The position numbers were made by a program, and so were the translations under genes. Shown here one piece after another: positions 9,401-20,788 of a stretch of DNA of 64,000 nucleotides. Numbering within the stretch: the first letter of the stretch is position 1; every line of letters starts with the position of its first letter. The stretch comes from Silene conica. Lineage: Eukaryota; Streptophyta; Magnoliopsida; Caryophyllales; Caryophyllaceae. The notes below the pieces were generated by a model that did not search any database, was not told the DNA's origin, and saw only the letters and a program-made list of their open reading frames with translations. The stretch lies in contig CM055320.2 in NCBI GenBank assembly GCA_029255685.2, forward strand, positions 9,720,614-9,784,613, in the 5' to 3' direction.

Positions 9401-12400
9401 AAACAGTGTATTGCTACATATGCTTGGAGAAATTATTGTCGACATTGACATTCACCAACTGGCAGTGTCAAATGGGACAGTGAATTCGGAGTGGAGGTAG
9501 TATCATTATCACAATGCATCAAATTGACGAAGTAATATCGCTGACATGAGTTCTGCTTGGGACTTAAATTACCATGTAACTAATACGGAATAACTTTTAA
9601 GGCTACAATCTATAATTCTTCTGTGTATTTTGTTAACATCAATTGCTTTACCTTGTATGACAGGCTAGGCTATATATTACTTGGGTTTTTCACCGTGTAT
9701 GACAGACTCGACTGCATATTGTTTAGTGTCCTATTTTACTGCAGGCATAGGCTAGGAAACTAAACATATTTCCAGAACTTCTCAGCACACTGCCTGCATG
9801 CCATTAATAGCAAAACAAAATCATTTTTAGGAACATTTTAAAATCATGAAAAATTTGGGAATTAACGCAGCATAAGATAATTTGAGTTGATATAGTAGCC
9901 TATTAGTGGGTGCGAATACCTTAAGGCTGATAAAGCAGCTATCATAGGTTTAGAGAATCGCGCTTAGTTCTAAGCTGCTAGTAAGGATGTATTTACACAA
10001 ATCACAGAAATGGACGACTAACACTAATCTACATCAAAAGAGTGAACTATAGACTATGATAAAATGACTCCTAATCCCAACTCTCCAGAACAAAAGTAAT
10101 AATAAGAACGAGGGAATGGATATACTAGTATACTAGGAGACAACCCCATAGCAAAGTGCACTGGTATGCAACGCCCGTATATGGTTCAAGACTTCAAGAA
10201 AAATTCAGAAAGGGAAAATTTTAAGTGTCACTAATATTAATTATATACAGAAACGTAGACTAATATTTGGAATGAGGAACAGTCCAGAATGGCTCATAAA
10301 CTAATAATAATCGTACAGAAAAGTAGTTAACTTACGATCTATATGAAAATGAGTAAGAAACCAATGTGAACAATCTCTTCGAAGATAGCGAAAAGCATCC
10401 TGCAGGAAAGCAGGCTGTGTCAGCGAACTGTTGCAGTTAACAACAAACTTTAAAGAGTCTAAACCATAGTTGAAACTTTTCTTTACAGCAAAAATGGTTC
10501 ACAGCTCTCAAATAAATAAGTGAGATACATTTTTTATATATCAACGGTAAAAAAATTAGAAGTTTGAAATTCAACACAGATGTAAGAAAGTAGGAAAGTT
10601 ACCACACGGAATGGTGTTCCTGGAACAGTACACCATGGAGGGACGTCCTTTCTCCTCCCATTAACAGTTTTTCTTACGGTACCCTGCCTTTTGCGAGAAT
10701 CAGCTTTGGCTTTTTCCCTCTCTTGCGGCCCTGAACTTGTCAAGTTATTCTTTTTCTTATGAGATAATGGACTAGCGAAAAAATCTGTAATCAACTTGTT
10801 CATAGGTATGTTCTTGGCTGCATGTGGTGTATGGTCAGAACCTCCATTCCTCTGCTCTGTTGAATTGCTCTCTCTTTTCTTAAGCTCCTGGATGCTCTGC
10901 ATGATCTTCTTCCTGGGTCCAAGTGCGGTGATACCCATCGTAATAAGGTCCTACAATAGAACTCAACAGAGGTCTCACAACTTGAAAACAGGACTTTGGC
11001 GTAAAATCTTACCACGTGCAAATATCGTTCAAGGTAAAGGCTTGAGCGACTTTTATGTTTCACTAAATGACAAACTACACTTTCACAATTGAATTGGTGC
11101 GTCCTCTCCTAGATTATTTTCAGTATCATGAAGCCAATCATTCTCAATGTTGAGAAAACTTCACTGATTAAATGATAAATTACTCTTCGATGAGTGATTT
11201 TCATCTACTTCTAGCCTACTTCGAGGTTATGTTGAGCATATCTCTAGGACCCTAGCTAACACTTCTCCTATCGTAAGTGGAGTCATGTAATAGATGCGGC
11301 GTCAAGAAGCATACCTCTTCAGTCAGCCATTGCAAAGATTCCCAGTCAATCTCTTGTTGGATGAATGCTGTTTCATATTTAGCAAGACCCAAACTGTGTA
11401 ACCACTTTATGACAGGAGTCTCTGCAGTGGCCTTTTCAGAACATTGTGCAGGATGACTGTGAGATGGACGGGATTGCTTCACCATATCGATAGACGAAGA
11501 TTCCTGCAACAAAAATATACAGAACATAATTTTTAGATTGAGTGAAGATGAAATATTTACTTAATTAAAGCATTAATGTTGATCACCAAAATATACAATC
11601 AACATTATCCATATATTAAAAAAATAATTGCTTGAGAAAAACAAAATCAAACGGAGTACAGTTACAAATGCTGGAGGATACAAATAAATAACAATGCAAC
11701 TAAAATGCATAAATTGCTTACTTTTGGAGCAACGGACTTGTCAATGCATTCATTCGCATGAAATCGCCGAGATTCTTCGTTCATCTCAGACATATCAATC
11801 CCACAAAGAGGACATCCCAATGTAGGGCCAGGTTCATGACAACCAAACTCCTCTTCGCCTTCACACAACTTCATTAACACATTAAATTGAGTACTTTCAA
11901 AGTCGCAGTTCTCCTCCTCATCATCATCATCATCAACATCTGCATCACCATCATCAATGTCACTGATACTTTCTCCTTGTCCATCCCCATTCCTCCCATA
12001 CGACGTAGACAACAACTTAGATTCAATGGAACGAGATTCACGTGAACCAACCCCATAACTACCACCACTGAGCTTCCTATGATCAGGCTCACAACGAGCC
12101 TTGCCACCACAGGCAGAACTTTCAGTTATTCCAGAATCTAGCTCAGTCACTCCATAATATTCAAGTATTTCAGAATCCAACTTAGCAAGGCCAGAACTTT
12201 CTAGTATCTCAGAATCCAACTCATCAAGACCACCGCTGGCACTTATATCCATCCACTTACTATCTAACCCGTCATTTCCATCCCCCAAATTAGAGTCTAA
12301 CCGACACAAAGGACGGTGCTTGGTCGGAGTTTGCTCTCGAGCATAACTCCCACCATCTGTTTGACCAAATGTCACACTAACAACGCCAGCACCCTTATAT

Positions 12401-12721
12401 GTAACCGACAATGGCAGCACATTTTCCTTTCCATTACGAAATTTTGGCGCAGTTCCGGAAGATGCAGCCAATGGAGATTCCTTCAGAGTTAAACAGAGTT
12501 TTATCATCAAGAACACTAATCAAATTTCAATTTCAAAAACTACCCCCAATTCAGAAAACCGTAAAACCCTATTTTCAACTACCAATAGCTCAAATTGCAT
12601 CAAAAAAATTGCATCCTACAAATCCAATAAAATTAGAAATTCTACAGTTGTTGAAAAAGAGTGAACTTACAGAAGTGGTATCCGAACCCGATACAAGCTT
12701 CCTGCGCTTTTCGCCGATCAT
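6464..12721 (-). CDS. SNM1: SNM1 family DNA cross-link repair nuclease, 11 exons, 767 aa
   Basis: Exons in gene order: 12671-12721, 11722-12480, 11315-11503, 10603-10950, 10336-10399, 8882-9099, 8654-8764, 7824-7929, 7531-7742, 6947-7047, 6464-6608. All introns are GT-AG and phases agree throughout (2304 bp). Domains: a UBZ-type zinc finger CPLCG...H...C (Cys240, Cys243, His258, Cys262) after an acidic stretch; a SAM domain (about 301-362, VIKWLHSLGLAKYE); a metallo-beta-lactamase fold with HFHIDH (466-471) as the metal-binding motif, then ANHCPGA and LHTGDFRF; and a C-terminal DRMBL region (GRFSLIVAFSPTGWT, YSEHCGFEEL). Family members are nuclear 5' exonucleases acting in interstrand cross-link and oxidative damage repair. 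The start MIGEKRRK is the first ATG before a good donor. A partial pseudogene copy lies immediately downstream. Confidence 0.93.
7255..7445. mobile_element. MITE-like insertion in SNM1 intron 9
   Basis: Within the intron between SNM1 exons 9 and 10, the ends carry inverted GTGACGG-type sequence (TTGTGACGGG near 7284, GCCGTCACAA near 7430) and the interior repeats GGATATTTTGTGAG. It is probably a small non-autonomous DNA element related in style to the cluster at 845-1200. Confidence 0.5.
8502..8554. repeat. 20-bp perfect inverted repeat (hairpin) in SNM1 intron 7
   Basis: Arms at 8502-8521 and 8535-8554 are exact reverse complements around a 13-base loop. The ACTCCCTC core resembles Stowaway MITE termini, so it may be a collapsed pair of MITE ends. 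Confidence 0.85.
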
Positions 12722-13270
12722 TGCCAAAGTTTAGCAAATAGGAATTAGGGTTTTAGGAGTTTGAGAAATGCAGCCGGAGATAAACTAGGGTTTATGATTG
12801 ATACAAGCTAATTTAATTCGGGGAATGATTAAATTAAATTATTGATTAATATTAGTAAAGATCCATTGAATTAAAGCTTGTGGGATTTGGGGAAGAATGG
12901 TGGTGCTTCGTAAACTTTGAATTTGTTTCAGAAATTGGAGGGAAAATCATCACGGATTTGAATTTCATACGTTACAACGCAGTCGTTTGATAATTCATTT
13001 TCATACGATTTTTTTAAGTCACCAAAGTGTAAATTGACCTATTTCCTCTGGACTTAAAATAAAATCGATGTTAAATAAACTATCTAGTGGTAAAATTAAC
13101 GGAAAATTCATGTAGTATTTCTAAACTACTCCCTTCTATTCATTTAAATTGTCCCATTGTCTTAAAAGGACAAATTTTATGGTTTATTAGTTGTTTATTA
13201 TTTTGGTTGTGTAGGGTATGTTGATTGTGTAAATTAAATTGGGTAATGGGTGGGTGGGTGGGTAATAAGT
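12722..13270. other. SNM1 upstream region and Stowaway-like end
   Basis: Immediately upstream of SNM1, so its leader and promoter should be here; no specific box is assigned. At about 13124-13160, TACTCCCTTCTATTCATTT resembles a Stowaway-type MITE terminus and matches the inverted sequence near 38125-38162. Confidence 0.45.
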
Positions 13271-14273
13271 AGACCTGTCAAACGGGTCTAACGGGCGGGT
13301 TACGGGTCGGGTAGATACGGGTTCGGGTACAATACGGGTCGGGTGTATTTCGGGTCGGGTAAAATACGGGTCAGGTCTATACGGGTTCCGGGTCGGGTTC
13401 GGATAAAAATACGGGTCAATCAACCTCTTTTCCTCGCATTTTTTAAAACTTCTTTTATATCGTAATTCCTACCCTTTATACGTTTTCTCTCCTCTTACTC
13501 GTCTTAGTAACTTAATTTTCACCATTTTCGCCATCACTGTCGTTATCGTCATCATCACCCTCATTAACTCGCTAAGTACGATAATGAGACTCAAATAAGA
13601 TAACAATGATGACATGACATGTTATCTGAGGTGATAAGGTGCAAGTGTTGACGCAAAGTGCGGTTCAACTCGACGTAATACGGTGAAAGTGATGATGTGG
13701 CATGTGGTCTTAGGAAATGAGGTGGCAACGATGTGGAATTAGGTGTAAGTTACAGTGTGGCACACATTTCGATGTGATGACGTGGCATGTAGTCCATCGA
13801 AATAATGAGGTGACAATGCTAACGTGGAATGTAACTTGACGTATTACACTAAGGGTAACAACGTGACACACACTTCGATGTGATGATGTGGCATGTGGTA
13901 CGATGTGACGAGTTGGCGGTGCTGACGTGGAATGCAATTCGACGTAGTACGGTGTGACACACACTTTGAGGTGATGACGTGGCATGTTGCTTGTTTGAGG
14001 TGATGACGTGACATACCGCATATATATTTACATATTTCTCCTCAAAAAATTTTAAGTCATCAATACCTATATGGCTATATGACCTTATATATTTTAAAAA
14101 TGATATATTGTCTTGACCCAACGGTCAACCCGCTACCGGGTTTTGACCCGTTGTTTACGGGTCAAAACGGGTTCGGGTATCTTTCGGGTTCGGGTTGAAA
14201 AACGGGTCATTTACGGGTTATTTACGGGTCGGGTTACGGTCGATTTTCGGGGCGGGTCAGGTTTTGACAGGTC
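13271..14273. mobile_element. Non-autonomous TIR DNA element with subterminal GGGTC repeats
   Basis: The ends are inverted copies of AGACCTGTCAAA (left from about 13271, right to about 14273). About 150 bp inside each end is dense in CGGGT/ACGGGTC direct repeats, a pattern known from hAT-type elements. The interior (about 13620-14010) is a degenerate minisatellite built on GATGACGTGGCATGTGG and CACACTTCGATG. No convincing transposase frame is present. A clear target duplication is not visible. Confidence 0.65.
13620..14010. repeat. Degenerate minisatellite inside the TIR element
   Basis: Repeated words GATGTGATGACGTGGCATG, ACACACTTCGATGTGATG and GACGTGGAATG recur irregularly about every 40-60 bp. 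Minus-strand open frames here only reflect the repeat. Confidence 0.7.
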
Positions 14274-14476
14274 TAATTAGAGGTGATTATGGGAGAAGAA
14301 GGAAGAGAGGGAAAAAATAATTAAATGAAGTGATAATGATAAAAAAAATAATGCAAGTAAATTGTAGAAATTGTATGTAAAAAAAAAGTAAAATTTATAT
14401 TTGAGTACATAAATTTTGTATGACAAATTCTTGTTTCAAACAAGCATATTCGTTTAATGCAATAAGACGAGTCAAA

Positions 14477-14480
<4 letters not shown>
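14274..14480. other. A-rich spacer
   Basis: Purine- and A-rich sequence between the TIR element and the first (TA)n tract. Nothing else recognised. Confidence 0.4.

Positions 14481-14520
<40 letters not shown>
14481..14520. repeat. (TA)n microsatellite, left border of element A
   Basis: Pure TA run of 40 bp. It is the first of eight TA tracts that separate or border the elements of the cluster. Confidence 0.95.
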
Positions 14521-14525
<5 letters not shown>

Positions 14526-14613
14526 CGAATCACGTGAGGCCGCCCTCTTAGGATGAGGCCGCTGGACCCTTTCTAAACCGTTAGATTTTAGTAGCATGGG
14601 CGCACGAGATCTT

Positions 14614-14632
14614 GACACGTGTCCTATATAAT
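14614..14632 (+). promoter_or_regulatory. G-box plus TATA-like box in element A
   Basis: GACACGTGTC (14614-14623) followed at once by TATATAAT (14625-14632), about 90 bp before the ATG at 14720. The same G-box with adjacent TATAT is kept at the matching end of A' (about 17715-17740). Promoter function is inferred from arrangement only. Confidence 0.45.
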
Positions 14633-14719
14633 ATCAAAAAAAAAAAACTGACAATTCATCTGTCTTCATTTCTCTCTCTTTCTTCAACTCCAATCAATCA
14701 CCTCCAATATTCTTCAACA

Positions 14720-15151
14720 ATGGCGGAACAGCACGCGACAAATATTACCACGTCATCTTCTGCTTCACCCTCACGCTCCTTTTCTATCTCTTCGCCTCCT
14801 TCACGCGCCAGCTCGATCTTCATCCGCCGTCACTCCACCGTCATCGCCGCCATTTTTTCTCTTCTCGCTGGTGCTGCCAAAGAATTCGCCGATCACTTCG
14901 GCTATTTTCAATCCTCCGGCGCCTCCTTCAAAGACGCTGTCGCCGATTTTGTCGGCGTTCTCATCGCTTGTTCATTACTTTCTCTCCCTAGATTCCTTCG
15001 CCGGAAACCTAAGTCCGATGATGATTTCACGGGAGACGCTGTCGCCGATTTTGCCGACGTTCTCATCGCTTGTTCATTACTTTCTCTCCCTAGATTCCTT
15101 CGCCGGAAACCTAAGTCCGATGATGATTTCACGGGAGTCGCGCTTGTTTGA
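14720..15151 (+). CDS. Cargo open frame of element A, 143 aa, unknown function
   Basis: The ATG at 14720 follows a pyrimidine-rich leader-like stretch and an upstream G-box/TATA pair. The protein begins MAEQHATNITTSSS, is Ser/Pro-rich for about 45 residues, then basic and hydrophobic. A 34-residue block starting DAVADF and ending DDDFTG is present twice in tandem through a 102-bp DNA duplication (14933-15034, 15035-15136). I do not recognise a family. It is probably a captured host fragment rather than a transposition protein. The frame could also continue upstream without an ATG. Expression is unknown. Confidence 0.4.
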   Translation: MAEQHATNITTSSSASPSRSFSISSPPSRASSIFIRRHSTVIAAIFSLLAGAAKEFADHFGYFQSSGASFKDAVADFVGVLIACSLLSLPRFLRRKPKSDDDFTGDAVADFADVLIACSLLSLPRFLRRKPKSDDDFTGVALV

Positions 15152-15289
15152 TCGCCGATTTTGAGAGGTTAATTATTGTTTTAAGAATCTGAATCTTCAC
15201 TACTCGTTTCGCCTGAAACGACAGTGAAGAGGCGGCGGAGGTGGAGGCTTGATGAGGAAGTGGACACGTGTCGCCGCCGTGCGTTGGTG

Positions 15290-15900
15290 AAACTGAGAAA
15301 CTGTGAAACTAGATGCTTAACTTGTGAAACTAGAAGCTTATTCTGTGAAACTAGAAGCTTAACTTGTGAAACTAGATGCTTAAGATGTGAACTGTAAGCA
15401 AATATTGTGAAACTGTGAAACTGTGAAACTAGAAGCTTAATTTGTGAAACTAGATGCTTAACTTGTGAAACTGGAAGCAAATATTGTGAAACTGTGAAAC
15501 TAGATGCTTAACTTGTGTAACTAGAAGCTTATTCTGTGAAACTAGAAGTTTAACCTGTGAAACTAGATGCTTAAGATGTGAAACTGTAAACAAATATTGT
15601 GAAACTGTGAAACTGTGAAACTAGAAGCTTAATTTGTGAAACTAGATGCTTAACTTGTGAAACTGGAAGCAAATATTGTGAAACTGTGAAACTGTGAAAC
15701 TAGATGCTTAACTTGTGAAACTAGAAGCTTATTCTGTGAAACTAGAAGCTTAACTTGTGAAACTAGATGCTTAAGATATGAAACTGTAAGCAAATATTGT
15801 GAAACTGTGAAACTGTGAAACTAGATGCTTAACTTGTGAAACTAGAAGCTTAACTTGTGAAACTGGAAGCAAATATTGTGAAACTGTGAAACTAGAAGCT
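15290..15900. repeat. Core minisatellite of element A
   Basis: Nested repeats: short units of about 20 bp (TTGTGAAACTAGAAGCTTAA and variants), grouped into higher-order blocks broken by GCAAATATTGTGAAACTGTG. The same array is present in A' (about 16510-17100, inverted) and E (about 22705-23295). Confidence 0.9.
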
Positions 15901-15957
15901 TGGGGATGCGTGAGGTCCGGCGGCCTCATCCTAAGAGGCGGCCTCACGTGATCCGGC

Positions 15958-15960
<3 letters not shown>

Positions 15961-16002
<42 letters not shown>
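15961..16002. repeat. (TA)n microsatellite between A and B
   Basis: Pure TA run of 42 bp. Confidence 0.95.
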
Positions 16003-16006
<4 letters not shown>

Positions 16007-16386
16007 TGGGATCCGGTGAGAACCAACTTACAATGAAAACCGGTGAGAACTCTTCCTTACGGAGTTTTTTTTTAAAAATTAATGACATAATTGGATTCGG
16101 CATGGAATTTTATGGCCAGAGAACATATTTCTTGGTCTAGAAAATAAATACTAGTGGCGGAAAAAATGATAGATACGAAAAAATAGATAGTAGGTGCACG
16201 CAAATAAATAAAACGTATCTCACCTTGATTTCCGTCACTAGTATTTATTTTCTAGATCAAGAAATATGTTCTCTGGCTATAAAATGTCATGCCGAATCCA
16301 ATTATGTTATTAATTTTTTTTAAAAATGTCCGTAAGGTAGAGTTCTCACAAGTTCTCATTGTAAGTTGGTTCTCACCGGATCCCAA

Positions 16387-16389
<3 letters not shown>
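16003..16389. mobile_element. Element B: foldback element with about 150-bp inverted arms
   Basis: 387 bp between TA tracts. Left arm about 16003-16152 and right arm about 16239-16389 are near reverse complements, both starting GGGATCCGGTGAGAACCAAC at the outside. The loop holds short GATAGATA and GTGCACGCA motifs. No coding capacity. The left-hand part of element C closely matches B's arm, so B and C are one family. Confidence 0.85.

Positions 16390-16451
<62 letters not shown>
16390..16451. repeat. (TA)n microsatellite between B and A'
   Basis: Pure TA run of about 62 bp. Confidence 0.95.
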
Positions 16452-16454
<3 letters not shown>

Positions 16455-17825
16455 GCCGGATCACGTGAGGCCGCCTCTTAGGATGAGGCCGCCGGACCTC
16501 ACGCATCCCCAAGCTTCTAGTTTCACAGTTTCACAATATTTGCTTCCAGTTTCACAAGTTAAGCTTCTAGTTTCACAAGTTAAGCATCTAGTTTCACAGT
16601 TTCACAGTTTCACAATATTTGCTTACAGTTTCATATCTTAAGCATCTAGTTTCACAAGTTAAGCTTCTAGTTTCACAGAATAAGCTTCTAGTTTCACAAG
16701 TTAAGCATCTAGTTTCACAGTTTTACAGTTTCACAATATTTGCTTCCAGTTTCACAAGTTAAGCTTCTAGTTTCACAAGTTAAGCATCTAGTTTCACAGT
16801 TTCACAGTTTCACAATATTTGCTTACAGTTTCACATCTTAAGCATCTAGTTTCACAAGTTAAGCTTCTAGTTTCACAGAATAAGCTTCTAGTTTCACAAG
16901 TTAAGCATCTAGTTTCACAGTTTCACAGTTTCACAATATTTGCTTCCAGTTTCACAAGTTAAGCTTCTAGTTTCACAAGTTAAGCTTCTAGTTTCACAGT
17001 TTCACAATATTTGCTTACAGTTTCACATCTTAAGCATCTAGTTTCATAGGTTAAGCTTCTAGTTTCACAGAATAAGCTTCTAGTTTCACAAGTTAAGCAT
17101 CATCTTTGCACTTCTTCATCAGAATAAACTAAACCTCAAACTGTCATTTTTGCACTTCTTCATTCACATTCAAAGTAATCATCATCTTCATCTTCAACAA
17201 TATCCACTCATCCGTTCTTCTACATGGAGAAAACCTAGGAATTCCAATTTTCGAACTCATACCTTCTGTTAATTCATTCCAAGCGATTGAATTTGTCCAT
17301 TAATTGCGGCTTGTACAGCTTATAGGCGACTTTGTAAATTCGGCACTAACTCAATTCTAAATTCAACGAAATTGAAGGAATCGACCGCCGCTCATTTTCG
17401 ATTACATTCTTCGCTATCGAAAAATCCGCGTTACGGAAGTCGGTATATCGATACTAAGCATATGTCGGAACTCGTCAATGCTACTGATAAGCGGTTATTC
17501 ATCGTCGATACTTACGCTCTCGTAATTACTCTTTCTTTTGTAGTTTTTGTGTTTTTTGATTCAATTTATGAGTGTTTTTTAGAAGAAATTGATGTAATAG
17601 GTGAGGAGATTAGAAGAACAAGGATTTTACGAAATTGAATTGGGGGAATTTAAAGGAAGAAGATGAAGATTGTGAGTTTTTACTTTTGTTGAGATGAACG
17701 GGTGAATAATTTTTTTGATATTATATAGGACACGTGTCAAGATCTCGTGCGCCCATGCTACTAAAATCTAACGGTTTAGAATGGTCCGGCAGCCTCACGC
17801 TAAGAGAGCGGCCTCACGTGATTCA

Positions 17826-17830
<5 letters not shown>
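16452..17830 (-). mobile_element. Element A': inverted second copy of the A family with different cargo
   Basis: 1379 bp. Minisatellite end at left (about 16510-17100) and cargo end at right (to 17830), the opposite order to A. The terminal repeats and the last 100 bp of the cargo end match A closely, including the G-box. The central cargo (about 17100-17700) is unrelated to that of A; it holds an 88-codon open frame of unknown nature. Confidence 0.8.
17372..17638 (+). CDS. Open frame in A' cargo, unknown
   Basis: 88 codons containing the text NPRYGSRYIDTKHMSEL, then a hydrophobic segment (LVITLSFVVFVFF). I do not recognise the family. It resembles a captured exon fragment more than random sequence, but the ATG is not supported by context. 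It runs toward the element's cargo end, that is, opposite to element A's frame relative to the element. Confidence 0.25.
   Translation: MKESTAAHFRLHSSLSKNPRYGSRYIDTKHMSELVNATDKRLFIVDTYALVITLSFVVFVFFDSIYECFLEEIDVIGEEIRRTRILRN

Positions 17831-17892
<62 letters not shown>
17831..17892. repeat. (TA)n microsatellite between A' and C
   Basis: Pure TA run of about 62 bp. Confidence 0.95.
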
Positions 17893-17896
<4 letters not shown>

Positions 17897-18452
17897 TGGG
17901 ATCCTATGAGAACCACCAATATAATGAGAACCGTGAGAACTCTACTTTACGGACTTTTTAAAAAAAAATTAATGACATATTTGGATTCGGCATGAAATTT
18001 TAAGGCTAGAGAACATATTTCTTGGTCTAGAAAATATATACTAGTGACGGAAATCAAGGTGAGATACGTTTTATTAATTTTCATGCACCTACTACCGATT
18101 TTTACGCATCTATCATTTTTCATGCACCTAGAACTCATTTTAATGCACGTACAACCTCTTATTTCATGCACCTAGTGATCATTTTCATGCATGTAAAAAA
18201 TTTCATGCACGTAGTGGTTGTTTTCGTGCATTTATAGCCGTTTTAGTACGCCTAATTGTATTTTCGTACACTAAGTATATATTTTGTTAACTAAATCAAA
18301 TTTTTTTGTTTATTGATACTAAAGTGTGTATTTGAATAAGTTAAACTAATGGTAAATGATCCAACGAAACATTTGAAGCGAGATATGGTGGAGATTTAGT
18401 GAGGGTTCTCATGGTTCTCATTATAAGGGTGGTTCTCACCGGATCTCGACCC
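17893..18452. mobile_element. Element C: B-family element with a CATGCACCTA core repeat
   Basis: 560 bp. The left end (GGGATCCTATGAGAACCACC) and the next 150 bp match the arm of B. The right end is an inverted GATCCGGTGAGAACCACC. The interior (about 18075-18260) repeats TTTCATGCACCTA and variants about every 25-30 bp. Non-coding. Confidence 0.75.

Positions 18453-18478
<26 letters not shown>
18453..18478. repeat. (TA)n microsatellite between C and D
   Basis: TA run of 26 bp followed by a short (GA)n run to about 18493. Confidence 0.9.
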
Positions 18479-18493
<15 letters not shown>

Positions 18494-19576
18494 GCAAGAT
18501 CCGGTGAGAACGATCATTCGGTGCATACGGTGAGAACAACCTACAACCATAGGATTTAAAATAATTGTACGGCTGATATTATCAACCGAAAAAATTAAAA
18601 CAAAAAACACAATGACATTACTCAATTTATTCCTTCTCTCACTAATACCTCCCATAAAAACCTGAGAAAATACCCCACCATTCTCAGTAATCAACACCAC
18701 AAAATCAACGAAATTGATCTTAATTGATACATATTAATGCTCAAAGAAATCGATATGTACGTTTCTTAAATTTTCAACTTTTCCCACATAATTGATGTAT
18801 GTATTTTATACTACTTTGATTTTTTTTGTAGAGATTTAATGGAGATGGAAAGTTCTAGTGATTTTGTACCATAATGCCGATAACTACGGCGACGATCCAT
18901 TTCATGAACCATCTCCGGAATTAGTTCTTTACATATCCCGGTCTCCCATCAATTACAAATTTACAATGTATTTACATTAGTTTTTTTTACCTATCTAACC
19001 ACTAATTTAATGTATCTCAAGATTAATAATACACAAATTAGTTACCAGTTACATTAGAATTGCATTGAGATACATTAATTTAGAAACCAAATAGAAAAAT
19101 TTCGTTTTGAATTTGATCTTGTAGTGAAATTATTGAAAAAAGAGGAAGAGTGTTTCAATTTCTTTGAAACCCATAACTGGGTACATGTTTATCACTTGTT
19201 GGCATTTATGGAGTTCATTGTCAATGGCGATAAATGGTAATGGGCAGAATAAGTCGTAGTTAGGTTTGGGTTAGATAGTTCAGAGAGAAATGGATATGGA
19301 GTAGGGTCGACGTGTTGAGTAGCTGTTGGTGGTGGCGGCGTGCTAGCGAACTTCTGGCGGTTCAGTTAGAGGTCTGAGCGTGAAGCAGTCAATCAAAAGT
19401 TCACAAAGCAAGAAATTTTGAGGTTTGGTGAAGCTCGATGAAGTCGCTGGAGTTGCGTGACTATTTTTCTCTTTCCAACCATTACCATCGTTGGAGGTAA
19501 AAAATTAGTACATCTGGTTTATTTATTCATGTATCTCAACAAAATTTTAATGTACCTAATAACTAATTTTGTGTAT

Positions 19577-20742
19577 TGATGAGTACTATTTTGGTATTGT
19601 TTTACCCCTCATTTATACCTTATTCTGACTCGATTTTGTGTGTTTAATTGTCTAATAAGCTCATTTATTAACTAATTTATAATAATTAGTCATATTAGTT
19701 TATATATATTATTTATTCGTATTTATGCATAATATTAGTAATATTATTATTATTTTATTAATTTAATGCAAATGTGAGGCGGAAAGTGAGACAGGAATGT
19801 GAGAAGGGAAAGTGAGGCGGAAGTGTAAGACGGTATTATGAATTGAAATGGCCAAGTCTTGAAGAAATAAGCAAGTGTGGAATTTAGACGCAAGAATTAA
19901 GCTATCAGCCAAATATGCGACGGTCTTTGCTGAGTATCTGATATGACTTCCGGCCACCGTAACAACCACCGCTTACCACCATTGGCTACCCCATACATCC
20001 ACCTTCACAACCATATCACCCATGACCACCACAAACCACCATGGCAGCCACCACGAGCCCCTCAACCTTCCTTGTCCACAAACAAAATTTGTCAAGTATG
20101 AAAAATAAACTAAGTAAAGGAGCAGCTGTAACTTGCGACGGTCTTTGCTCAACATCAGATACCACCTGTGGCCACCATGGCAGCCACCACTAACCACCAT
20201 TGGCCACCCTATACTTCCAACTTTACAACCCAACCTCTCATAACCACCAATGACCAACATGCTAGCCACCACGACCTCTCCTATACCCCCTGCCCACACA
20301 CATTCAAATCACAACCTTTTCGCGCGACCAACTTTCAGCCACCATTACAGCCACCTACGGCCACCAAATCAGCCACCAATAACCGCCACCTACATCCCCT
20401 CACATCCAGCTCCTCATAACTACCATCTAAGCCCACCGCCGACCATCAATGTAGCAGCCATGGCTAAGTCTTCTAGCCCCGCGCGCGCTGCACTTCCCCT
20501 GTTTTGCTCTGAGACGGGTACCCGGCTGCCGCTCTGTTCGCCGGCTCCCGCCACCCTCAATTTAGCCCCTTTTGTTCCAGAAGTTTGCCAGCCGGTGCAC
20601 CACCGGCCGCCGGCGAGTCGGCGGGGACATACTTGCTGCGTTGGGTTATTTTGTCGCGTGATGCTGCCATGCTGTTGTGTTTTGTTACTTATTATTCTTA
20701 TTAATTATTATTATTACTATTAGCCGTAGTACGTATAGTATG

Positions 20743-20788
<46 letters not shown>

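Larger units (their letters stand above)
14521..15960 (+). mobile_element. Element A: TA-bounded cargo-bearing element, copy 1
   Basis: 1440 bp between two (TA)n tracts. Ends are related inverted repeats of about 45 bp built on ATCACGTGAGGCCGC, with CACGTG at the core. Left half: a promoter-like segment and a 143-codon open frame. Right half (about 15290-15900): a hierarchical minisatellite of TGTGAAACTAGATGCTTAAC-like units. Two further copies with different cargo are A' (inverted, 16452-17830) and E (22644-24022). No transposase is seen, so it must be non-autonomous. Confidence 0.8.

Noticed and set aside
15290-15900. CRISPR-like appearance of regularly repeated TTTCACA units.
   Set aside because: The units are adjacent, variable and hierarchical without unique spacers, and the DNA is a plant genome; this is a minisatellite.
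20168-20723. His/Pro/Thr-rich open frames in the solo LTR.
   Set aside because: Low-complexity CCACCA repeats inside an LTR; no gene features.
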